19,183 nt of DNA, taken from DASSBG01 sp035703755 (lineage in GTDB: Bacteria; Pseudomonadota; Gammaproteobacteria; Xanthomonadales; Rhodanobacteraceae). Made by a program: the position numbers and the translations under genes. How positions within the stretch are numbered: the first letter of the stretch is position 1; each line of letters opens with the position of its first letter. The stretch covers positions 1-19,183 of the forward strand of contig DASSXP010000365.1 of NCBI GenBank assembly GCA_035703755.1, in the 5' to 3' direction. The notes under the pieces were generated by a model. It had not been told where the DNA came from. It saw only the letters and a list, made by a program, of their open reading frames with translations, and did no database searches. Positions 1 to 6,744 of this stretch are shown one piece after another.

Positions 1-58
1 AGCTTTCCAAGTGCACCGTCGTGAACAACGATTCTTGCATCACATCGACGCCACGCAT
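1..58 (-). CDS. Transposase, N-terminal fragment (cut by window edge)
   Basis: Reading leftward from an ATG at 58, the 19 complete codons give MRGVDVMQESLFTTVHLES before the window ends. An opening of the form M-R-G-x-D-x-x-Q-x-x-L-F is, from memory, typical of IS5/IS1182-like DDE transposases, in which a conserved 'DHPLR' stretch usually follows a few residues later. A GAGGG ribosome-binding site sits 6 bases upstream of the ATG, which supports a real start. The end of the insertion sequence should lie between 59 and about 147, just beyond the stop codon of the ATPase gene. I cannot define its terminal inverted repeat because the other end is outside the window. The family name rests on 19 residues, so it is tentative. 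Confidence 0.6.
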   Translation of the reverse strand, partial: MRGVDVMQESLFTTVHLES

Positions 59-147
59 GCCGAGCCCTCTTCACGGTTATCGTCCGCAAAGCCTACCAAT
101 GCCGCGCTGTAGCTGGGGTGAATTTCAACGGCCTGCTAGACGCCTGA

Positions 148-1590
148 TCAGCGATCTGCCGCCTCGCCCGGCAGCTCCGACTCGTCCATCCAGTAGCACA
201 ACAAAGGTGCGGGAACACGCATGATCTGCGTGCCGGGCGGGGAGCCCGGCATGGGGCCAAAGTCATGCAACGACTTGGTTGCGACGTAGGCACGCGGGAT
301 GCGTTTGTCCTGGCACAGCTCCAACAGGCCTTTCAACTCGCGCACGCCAGTATGCTTTGCGCGGTACTTCACTTCGAACGGGGTGAGTTCCCCGTCGAGC
401 TCGACGAGCAGGTCGACCTCGTGCTCGCGCTTGCCGCGCCAGTAGGAGAACCGCACGTTCTGCGCGTAGTAGCGCGCGAACAAGTGCTTGAACACGGCGG
501 TTTCGGTGGCGGCACCCAGCGCGGTGGCATCTTCCAGCAAGGTCTTGCCCTTGAGCATGACGGCCGGAGCGATAGCCGCGTCGGCAAGATAGATCTTGAA
601 ACGCGCACGAAGCACGGCCTTGCCGTAGCCGTGGGGTGGCAAGCGGTAGATCAGATGCACCGCTTCCAGCAGTTCGATGAAATGCTGCGCGGTGGGACGC
701 TTTACCTCGAGGTTGGCGCACAGGTCACCTATGTCCAGCAAGCCACCGTCGTGCAGGCAGAGATAGAGGAAGGTGTGCTCCAGATCCAGCACCCGACGCA
801 CTCCGAACAGCGCGGTCATGTCGCGCTTCAGCACTTTGTCGATGATGTCCTCGCGCAGCAGCCGCTGCGCCTGGGGAATGCTGTCCACTTGCGCGGTCTG
901 CGGAAACCCGCCACGCAACAGGTATTCATGAAAATGGGCGACATACGCCTGGGCCGTGTCGGCCGTGCGCAGGAAGTCAGCGGGGTGCCAGTCGAACAAT
1001 CGCCGCAGGCTGCGTAGCGGCGGGAGCCGGGGCAGCGCAATGCGCTTGATGGCCAGGTACTCGTAGAACGACAGCGTGGTAATCCGGATGGTGTGCCAGC
1101 GCCCGACCCCGGACTCCTGTTCCGTCTCCGCCAGAGGCGTTGCCGAGCCAGTGAAGGCAATGCGGCGATCCTTGCGGAAGTCGACTTGGTGCTTGATCCA
1201 GGTGCCCCAGCCCCGAATGAACTGCGCCTCATCCAGCAGCACGTATTCCGGGCTGCTGGCGCGAGGTTCGCGTGCACGCCATGCCTCGATCACCGCGTCG
1301 ATCCCGGCGAGCTTCAGGATGGGATGATCGAATGTGGCGTAGAGGATGTTGGATGGCGGCACGCCAGCCCGCAGCAGTGAGTCGATGGCTTGCAGAAACA
1401 GGGTGGTCTTGCCGACCTGTCGGGCGCCAGCAAGCAGGACGGCACGCGGAGCCGGAGGCTTCGTCAGCCAAGAGTGTAGTTCGCTGAATGCCGCCCGATG
1501 CCAGGTAGGCAAGTCCGCAACGGGCTCTCCCCGCCACCAGGGATTGAATTGGGCCAGTACCGAAGCGAGCTCTTCATTGGCAATCAGCAT
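148..1590 (-). CDS. AAA+ ATPase with C-terminal DUF4143 nuclease-fold domain
   Basis: The 480-residue product belongs to the ATP-binding proteins made of an AAA_14-type ATPase and a DUF4143 domain. Visible motifs are a Walker A, GARQVGKTT (55-63, Lys61), a Walker B, VLLDEA (117-122), and a TGSA sensor-like stretch (147-150). A winged-helix-like segment lies at about 284-312. A C-terminal PD-(D/E)xK-like core follows, with Glu363, Asp393 and the Glu406-Val-Lys408 triad. The length fits complete members of the family. The biochemical role of the family is unsettled; a nucleic-acid or defence-related role is often guessed but is not shown here. It has no partner gene in the window and is flanked by a transposase start and an AT-rich promoter island, so it looks like an acquired single-gene module. 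The ATG at 1590 lacks a clear ribosome-binding site and may have a very short leader. Confidence 0.85.
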   Translation of the reverse strand: MLIANEELASVLAQFNPWWRGEPVADLPTWHRAAFSELHSWLTKPPAPRAVLLAGARQVGKTTLFLQAIDSLLRAGVPPSNILYATFDHPILKLAGIDAVIEAWRAREPRASSPEYVLLDEAQFIRGWGTWIKHQVDFRKDRRIAFTGSATPLAETEQESGVGRWHTIRITTLSFYEYLAIKRIALPRLPPLRSLRRLFDWHPADFLRTADTAQAYVAHFHEYLLRGGFPQTAQVDSIPQAQRLLREDIIDKVLKRDMTALFGVRRVLDLEHTFLYLCLHDGGLLDIGDLCANLEVKRPTAQHFIELLEAVHLIYRLPPHGYGKAVLRARFKIYLADAAIAPAVMLKGKTLLEDATALGAATETAVFKHLFARYYAQNVRFSYWRGKREHEVDLLVELDGELTPFEVKYRAKHTGVRELKGLLELCQDKRIPRAYVATKSLHDFGPMPGSPPGTQIMRVPAPLLCYWMDESELPGEAADR

Positions 1591-1597
1591 GCGTCAA

Positions 1598-1661
1598 GTC
1601 TAGCTTGGGAGCATGAATTAGTGCAAATACAGTTTAACTAAAAACATGAAATAGTGAAATT
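1598..1661 (-). promoter_or_regulatory. AT-rich promoter region with a 17-bp direct repeat upstream of the ATPase gene
   Basis: This stretch is strikingly AT-rich compared with both neighbours. On the minus strand it contains two copies of a 17-base sequence, AATTTCACTATTTCATG (1645-1661) and ATTTGCACTAATTCATG (1612-1628). They match at 14 of 17 positions and are spaced 33 bp, about three helical turns. The second copy includes TTGCAC, a plausible -35 box, followed 17 bases later by the weak -10 CTAGAC at 1603-1598. The arrangement looks like a promoter with a two-site operator. Which protein binds it is unknown. The repeats are seen directly; the promoter and operator roles are inferred. Confidence 0.4.
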
Positions 1662-3657
1662 ACTGGCGCTTTGGGCGAAAACTGAGGTCGATGGCGTAGG
1701 TGCTGGTGCCGTCGCCGTGGTCGCCCAGCAGGCGCACGCCGGTGAGGCCGTCCTGGTGGGCGAGCGCGAGTTTGCCGCTGGCGCTTTCGATGGTGACGGG
1801 CGCACGCGTCTTGACCGGGGCGAAGTGCCATGAGCGCGGTTCGAGGGCGGCGCGATGCAGGTCGGGATGCGCGCGTAGCCAGTTGATCAGCACCTCGCGG
1901 TTGCCATCCGGCGCCATCAACACGATGTTGTTGCCGTCGAGGCCGGGGAAGTGGCCGCCGCCGCTGGCGCGGTAGTTGTTGGTGACGACGAGGAAGCTCT
2001 GGGTGGGCGCCACGGGCTGGCCGTGGTAGGTGAGTGCCGTGATGCGCTGGCCCTCGGGCCGGGTGACGTCGATGGTGTAGTGGATGCCGCCCTGGATCTG
2101 GTCGAAGTTGTAGCCCTTGTAGCGGGTGTTGACCAGGGGTTGCGGTTGGGTCGACGCCGGGTCGATGCGGTGGAAGCGACCGGCGCTGTGTTCCAGCCAG
2201 GCCTTGAGGCCGGCGCCGTCGATTTTTACCGCGGCCAATGTGTTGGGGTAGAAATAGAGATCCGCGGCGCTGCGGATGCTCAGGGCGCCGGCGGCCACAT
2301 CGGTGTAGTCGGCGGGGCCGCCGAAGCCGGTGCGGAAGGCGGCAGCGGCGGAAAGAACCGGGATGCCTTGGTACTCAGGATGCTCGCTGGCGATCCAGTT
2401 TTCGACGTAGTCGCGCTGCGCCGCGTTCACGGCCGTCAGGGCGCTCATGTCGCCCAGATCGGCGAAGTAGCTCGACATGCGGAAATCGCTGCGACCGATC
2501 GGGGTGTCGACATAGGCAATCGCGGCTTGGTGGGCGCTGGCCACCAACGGCGCAATGCGCGGATCGGGCGCCACGCACTGGTTGCGCGCGGGGCAGATCG
2601 GGCGCACTTCGCTGCGCGCCTGAGCGCGGTCGGAGACCCAGCGGCCATCGCGGTAGTCCAATGACAGGTGGATCAGGCCGAGGTCGCGGCCGAAGAAATT
2701 GGCCATCACTGCCGGCACGCCCTTGACGGTGCCGCGCTGATCGTCGACTTCCGGCACGTCCTTGTAGCTCAGGCCGGGGAAACTCTGGTGCGAGTGACCG
2801 AGCAGCATCGCGTCGATGCCGGGCACCTCGGCGAGATACCACGCGGCGTTCTCCAGCATTGGCGTGTAGGGCCGCGTGCTGATGCCGCCGTGGACGATGG
2901 CGATGATGACATCGGGGTGTTGCGCTGCAAGCGCCGGCAGGTATTTCCTGGCGGCCTCGACCACGCCCATCACGGTCACCTTGCCTTCGAGATTGTGCTT
3001 GTCCCAATCCATGATCGGCGGCGGCGTGAAGCCGAGCACGCCGATGCGGATCGGGGCTTCGATCGTGCGGCCGTCGGGCGTGGTGGCCTTGAGCATGCGC
3101 TCGAGCACCGTCCAGGGCTGGAAAATCGGCTGGCCGTCGCGGGCCGAGAACACGTTGGACAGGATGATCGGAAAGTTCGGGCCGTCGCACGTGTGCTGCG
3201 CCGCCACGCCAGTCACATCCATCGGCGTGCCGGTGACCTGCGACAGAAACGGCAAGCCGTAGTTGAACTCGTGGTTGCCGGCGGTGCCGGCGTCGTAGCC
3301 CATCGCATCCATGGCCTTGTAGATCGCCAGTTCCTGATCGCAGGGAATCGGCGCGACCTCGGCCTGGTAGTCGGCCAGCACGGTGCCCTGGATGGTGTCG
3401 CCGGCGTCGAACAGCAGCGTGTTGGGATACGCCTTGCGGGCCTGATCGATCAGGGTCGCGGTGCGTTCGTAACCGACGCTGGGGTCGGTCTTGAGCTTGT
3501 AGTAGTCGTAGCTCATCACCGTCGAGTGGACGTCGGTGGTTTCGAGCAGGGTCAATTGTGCGTGACTGCCGGCGGGCACGGCGGCGGGCTTGGGTGCCGG
3601 CGCCGCGCAGGCGGCCAGCAAGGCGGCAGCAAGGATCGACACATATCGCGCACGCAT
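1660..3657 (-). CDS. cpdB: 2',3'-cyclic-nucleotide 2'-phosphodiesterase/3'-nucleotidase, lipoprotein
   Basis: The 665-residue protein is a CpdB-type periplasmic nucleotidase that hydrolyses 2',3'-cyclic nucleotides and 3'-mononucleotides, allowing extracellular nucleotides to be salvaged. The metallophosphoesterase domain shows TDVHS (Asp42, His44), DAGD (84-87), GNHE (127-130), VHGG (255-258) and GHSH (287-290), all metal-binding signatures. The 5'-nucleotidase C-terminal domain carries YNFDQIQGG and IDVTRPEG. I chose the ATG at 3657 rather than an in-frame start 15 codons upstream, because it places a signal peptide directly at the N-terminus, ending in the lipobox LAAC (Cys17). The well-known enterobacterial CpdB is soluble in the periplasm, whereas this one is predicted to be lipid-anchored. 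It is followed by the ATPase gene after a 69-bp gap that seems to carry a separate promoter. Only 68 bp separate it from the upstream GDSL esterase gene, so co-transcription with that pair is possible. Confidence 0.92.
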   Translation of the reverse strand: MRARYVSILAAALLAACAAPAPKPAAVPAGSHAQLTLLETTDVHSTVMSYDYYKLKTDPSVGYERTATLIDQARKAYPNTLLFDAGDTIQGTVLADYQAEVAPIPCDQELAIYKAMDAMGYDAGTAGNHEFNYGLPFLSQVTGTPMDVTGVAAQHTCDGPNFPIILSNVFSARDGQPIFQPWTVLERMLKATTPDGRTIEAPIRIGVLGFTPPPIMDWDKHNLEGKVTVMGVVEAARKYLPALAAQHPDVIIAIVHGGISTRPYTPMLENAAWYLAEVPGIDAMLLGHSHQSFPGLSYKDVPEVDDQRGTVKGVPAVMANFFGRDLGLIHLSLDYRDGRWVSDRAQARSEVRPICPARNQCVAPDPRIAPLVASAHQAAIAYVDTPIGRSDFRMSSYFADLGDMSALTAVNAAQRDYVENWIASEHPEYQGIPVLSAAAAFRTGFGGPADYTDVAAGALSIRSAADLYFYPNTLAAVKIDGAGLKAWLEHSAGRFHRIDPASTQPQPLVNTRYKGYNFDQIQGGIHYTIDVTRPEGQRITALTYHGQPVAPTQSFLVVTNNYRASGGGHFPGLDGNNIVLMAPDGNREVLINWLRAHPDLHRAALEPRSWHFAPVKTRAPVTIESASGKLALAHQDGLTGVRLLGDHGDGTSTYAIDLSFRPKRQ

Positions 3658-3725
3658 GGGGTTGTTCCGATGACGGTGAGCCCTACACGGTAGCAAAACC
3701 ACCGCGCTTTGGCGTGACCGAGCCG

Positions 3726-4340
3726 TCAGCGCCGCAGACAGGCTCGCGCCGCGTCACGGATGGGCGGCAGCCAGCGGCGGTACTGGGCCGCCGAGGGATG
3801 CAGGCCATCGGCGGCCAGCATGTCGGCGGCATCGCCGGCCGCACGCGACAGACCGGTGATGTCGACGAAGTGCGCGCCGAGCCGCGCCGTTTCGGCTTGC
3901 GCCAGGGCATTGAAGGCGTCGATCTCGGCGCCGACCTGCCAGCCGTGGTGGCCGTGTGCGCGGGCAAACGGCGTCACGCCCCAATCGGGGATCGACACCA
4001 CCATCACCCGCCCGGCCTCGTCGCCGGCAAACGCCACGGCGCGTTCCAGCAAGGCAATGAAGCCGGCGCGGAACAGCGCCGCATCGCGGCCACGGTATTG
4101 GTCGTTGACGCCAATCGACAGGCTGACCAGCGCATACGGCGGCAGCACGTTGCCGGCGTGGATGCCGGCCATCAACTCGTCCGTCGTCCAGCCGGTCACC
4201 GCGATGATTTGCGGCGGTGCCAGTGCGATGCCGTCTCCGGCCAGCGCCCGCGTCAGCTGCGTGGGCCAGTTGGCCTCGGCCGCCACGCCTTCGCCGATGG
4301 TGTAGGAGTCGCCCAGGGCCAGGAATCGGCGCGTGCTCAC
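3726..4340 (-). CDS. SGNH/GDSL-type esterase
   Basis: The 204-residue protein is an SGNH hydrolase. Block I is LALGDSYTIGEG with the nucleophile Ser in GDSY, block II is TGWTTDEL, block III is SIGVND with the catalytic-site Gly and Asn, and block V is DGLHP with the catalytic Asp and His. All blocks are present and in order, so it should be an active esterase or lipase of acyl or acetyl esters; its substrate cannot be told. The start is the GTG at 4340, which puts the GDS block at the N-terminus as usual. A longer in-frame reading upstream is only an overlap with alaA. The GTG shares GTGA with the alaA stop codon, so it is translationally coupled to alaA. There is no signal peptide, which suggests a cytoplasmic enzyme. 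Confidence 0.9.
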   Translation of the reverse strand: MSTRRFLALGDSYTIGEGVAAEANWPTQLTRALAGDGIALAPPQIIAVTGWTTDELMAGIHAGNVLPPYALVSLSIGVNDQYRGRDAALFRAGFIALLERAVAFAGDEAGRVMVVSIPDWGVTPFARAHGHHGWQVGAEIDAFNALAQAETARLGAHFVDITGLSRAAGDAADMLAADGLHPSAAQYRRWLPPIRDAARACLRR

Positions 4341-5584
4341 GCCGCGCTTGCCACATGCGGGCTGCGGCGGCTGGCGGCCATGCGTGTCAACACCCGTTCC
4401 ATGCGGATGAACACCTCGGCAATCGCCTCCGCTGGTGGCAACAAGGTCAGCCGCAGGTGGCGGCTGTCCGGCACGTTGAAGCTGGAGCCGGGAGCCAGCA
4501 ACACCGATTCCTCCTCCAGCAGACGCAACGCGAACTCGCTGTCGTCGAACACGGGCAGCGCATCCGCGCGCACGGCGGGGAAGGCGTACAGCGCGCCGTC
4601 GGGCGCGACCAGCTCGAGGAACTGGCTGCCGGCCACGCCCTCCAGCACGGCACGGCGCGCTTCGTGCAGGCGGCCGCCCGGCCGGGTCAGTTCGAGAATG
4701 CTGTCGTCGCTGGCCAGCGCGGGTGCCACCGCCCACTGTGCCGGCACATTGGCGCACAGGCGCAGCGCTGACAGCAATTGCAAGGCATCGCGGTAAGCGC
4801 CCACTTTGGCTTGCGGACCGGACAGCGTCATCCAGCCAACCCGGTAGCCACAGGCGCGGTGGACCTTGCTCAAGCCGGCGAAGCTGAGGCAGGGCACGTC
4901 ACCGGCCAGTGGCGCCAGCGGTTGGAATTGCGCGCCGTCGAACAGGATGCCGTCGTAGATCTCGTCCGCCAGCAACAGCAGGTTGTGGCGCGCGGCGATC
5001 TCGACGATGCGCTCCAGCAGTTCACGCGGATACACGGCGCCGGTCGGGTTGTTGGGGTTGATCAGCACGATCGCGCGGGTGGCCGGGGTCACCAGTGCCG
5101 CGAGTGCGTCGGGGTCGGGCAGGTGGCGGTTGGCGGCGCTGCACGGGTAGTAGCGCGGTTCGCCGCCGTTCAAGATGGTGGCGGCACTCCACAACGGGTA
5201 GTCGGGGCTGGGCAACAGCACCTCGTCGCCCGGCACCAGCAGCGCACGCAAGCTGATGTCGATCAACTCGCTGACGCCGTTGCCGATGAACACCCGATCC
5301 TCGTTGATGCTGTCGACGCCGCGCGCGCGCTGGTGGGCAACGATGGCAGCGCGGGCCTCGATCAGGCCCTGCTCCTGGCAATAGCCGTCACTGTCCGGCA
5401 GGTGTGCGGCGATTGCCGCGGTCAACAGCGCGGGGGCGCGGAAGCCGAAGCGGCCGGGGTTGCCGATGTTCAAATGCACGATGGCACGGCCGGCGGTCTC
5501 CAGTTCACGCGCGCGACGTGCCAACGCACCACGGATTTCATAGCGCACCTTGTCGAGGCGTGCGCTCGCGAGTATCGGCTTCAC
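4337..5584 (-). CDS. alaA: Alanine transaminase of the AlaA type (pyridoxal phosphate aminotransferase)
   Basis: The 415-residue protein is a class I aminotransferase that interconverts pyruvate plus glutamate and alanine plus 2-oxoglutarate in the cytoplasm. Family signatures are RYEIRG near the start, LNIGNPGRFGF, YCQEQGL, IGNGVSELI, PDYPLWSAA, INPNNPTGAVY, ADEIYDGILFD, the PLP-binding lysine in GLSKVHRACGYRVGW (Lys240), and LCANVPAQ. From memory these align closely with Escherichia coli AlaA from end to end. I chose the GTG at 5584 because it has AGGA 8 bases upstream and gives MKPILASARLDKVRYEIRG, matching the AlaA N-terminus. A TTG at 5614 in the same frame would add ten residues, but it lies upstream of the predicted transcription start. 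Its stop overlaps the GTG of the GDSL esterase gene. Confidence 0.93.
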   Translation of the reverse strand: MKPILASARLDKVRYEIRGALARRARELETAGRAIVHLNIGNPGRFGFRAPALLTAAIAAHLPDSDGYCQEQGLIEARAAIVAHQRARGVDSINEDRVFIGNGVSELIDISLRALLVPGDEVLLPSPDYPLWSAATILNGGEPRYYPCSAANRHLPDPDALAALVTPATRAIVLINPNNPTGAVYPRELLERIVEIAARHNLLLLADEIYDGILFDGAQFQPLAPLAGDVPCLSFAGLSKVHRACGYRVGWMTLSGPQAKVGAYRDALQLLSALRLCANVPAQWAVAPALASDDSILELTRPGGRLHEARRAVLEGVAGSQFLELVAPDGALYAFPAVRADALPVFDDSEFALRLLEEESVLLAPGSSFNVPDSRHLRLTLLPPAEAIAEVFIRMERVLTRMAASRRSPHVASAA

Positions 5585-5607
5585 ACCGGGGTTCCTCAGA
5601 CTAGAAT
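5580..5607 (+). promoter_or_regulatory. Sigma-70-like promoter of the rsgA operon
   Basis: TTCACA (5580-5585) and TAGAAT (5602-5607) are separated by 16 bases and match the -35 and -10 consensus at five of six positions each. This is the best promoter-like pair in the short divergent region. Transcription would begin near 5614, giving a leader of about 40 bases before the GTG of rsgA. The -35 box covers the GTG start codon of alaA on the other strand, so the two transcription units are physically interlocked. Confidence 0.55.
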
Positions 5608-5614
5608 GGCGCAA

Positions 5615-5623
5615 ATCGTAGCA
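5615..5623 (-). promoter_or_regulatory. Extended -10 element, probable alaA promoter
   Basis: On the minus strand the sequence TGCTACGAT reads as an extended -10 box (TG, one base, TACGAT). Transcription would start near 5608 and give a leader of about 24 bases, with AGGA well placed before the GTG at 5584. No convincing -35 box is visible, as is usual for extended -10 promoters. It faces the rsgA promoter head-on within a few bases, so the two may compete. Confidence 0.35.
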
Positions 5624-5652
5624 GCGCCGCGGGCGCCGGAGTATGGCATTGC

Positions 5653-6744
5653 GTGAAAACCTCGAAACCGGCCGCTTGCGCCAGCGCGCAACGGACGCGG
5701 CCGCCGATGAACGCGGCTGAGGCGCTGCAATCCATCGGCTGGCGCGGCGGACTGCCGGCGGGGCGCCTGGCGCGGGTGGTGGCGCAGCACCGCGCGAGCT
5801 ACGAGCTCAGCGATGGCACACGCTGGTTCACCGCGCAGGCGGCCAACCACTTCCTGAAACGCGGCATCGACCCGGCCGAGCGACCGGCAGTCGGGGATTT
5901 CGTGCAACTCGCTGCCACGCGCGATGAAATCGCAAGCATCCTGCCGCGGCGTAGCGCGCTCACCCGCGCCGCCGCCGGTGAACGCTATCAGCGGCAAATC
6001 ATCGCCACCAACATCGACAGCGTGCTGGTACTGACCGGACTTGATGGCGACTTCAACCCGCGCCGGATCGAGCGCTATCTGACTTTGGTCGAAGGCTCTG
6101 GTGCGCGTGCCGTGGTGGTGCTGACCAAGGCCGACAAGGTACCGGATGCCGCCCAACAGCTTGATGAGTTGATGGCCCGTCTGCCGCCGGCGACGCCGCT
6201 CATGGCGATCAACGCCAAGGACCCGGCCAACGTGGCCGCGCTCGAGCCGTGGTTGCAACCGGGCGATACCGTGGTGTTGGTCGGCTCTTCCGGTGCCGGC
6301 AAATCCACCCTCACCAACAGCTTGCTGGGGGAGACGCGGATGGCGACCGGCAGCGTCCGCGAAAGTGACAGTCGCGGGCGCCACACCACCACCCATCGCG
6401 CGCTGCTGCCCTTGCCCGGCGGCGCCTGTCTGATCGACACCCCGGGCATGCGCGAACTCAAGTTGACCGGCGAGGAAAGCCTGGAACTTTTCGCGGATCT
6501 GGATGCGCTGGTCACCCGGTGCCGCTTCGCCGATTGCGGTCACGGCCGTGAGCCCGGTTGCGCCGTACGGCAGGCCATCGACAACGGCGAGCTGGCGGCC
6601 GAACGCTGGGCTAATTACAGCAAACTCATGGCCGAGCGCGCACAACAAGCCGCAACCCTGAAAGCGCGCCAGCAACATGGGCGCGCGCGCGCTGGCCACG
6701 GGCGTGGCGGTGCTGGCCGCCCGCGTGCAAGGGATGAGGAATGA
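5653..6744 (+). CDS. rsgA: Ribosome small-subunit-dependent GTPase A
   Basis: The 363-residue protein is the circularly permuted GTPase RsgA (YjeQ/YloQ), which binds the 30S subunit late in assembly. The order of parts is an N-terminal OB-fold, then the permuted G domain with G4 TKAD (158-161), G1 GSSGAGKST (211-219) and G3 DTPG (262-265), then a C-terminal zinc knuckle with Cys290, Cys295, His297 and Cys303. The N-terminal SIGWRGGLPAGRLARV resembles the second RsgA type of gammaproteobacteria rather than the classical E. coli YjeQ N-terminus. Residues past about 340 form an Arg- and Gly-rich tail that could contact RNA. The GTG at 5653 is given; an ATG at 5707 is an equally reasonable start and would remove an 18-residue leader. 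The stop overlaps the next gene as ATGA, so it leads a four-gene operon. Confidence 0.93.
   Translation: MKTSKPAACASAQRTRPPMNAAEALQSIGWRGGLPAGRLARVVAQHRASYELSDGTRWFTAQAANHFLKRGIDPAERPAVGDFVQLAATRDEIASILPRRSALTRAAAGERYQRQIIATNIDSVLVLTGLDGDFNPRRIERYLTLVEGSGARAVVVLTKADKVPDAAQQLDELMARLPPATPLMAINAKDPANVAALEPWLQPGDTVVLVGSSGAGKSTLTNSLLGETRMATGSVRESDSRGRHTTTHRALLPLPGGACLIDTPGMRELKLTGEESLELFADLDALVTRCRFADCGHGREPGCAVRQAIDNGELAAERWANYSKLMAERAQQAATLKARQQHGRARAGHGRGGAGRPRARDEE

Noticed and set aside
21..224. A 67-codon rightward open frame at the left edge
   Set aside because: It runs across the minus-strand transposase start and the ATPase stop codon, is Pro-, Arg- and Ser-rich, and has no ribosome-binding site or homology that I recognise.
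3658..3725. Possible terminator or promoter between the GDSL esterase and cpdB genes
   Set aside because: Only a short imperfect CGGT/ACCG pairing and no good -10 box are visible, so neither call can be supported.
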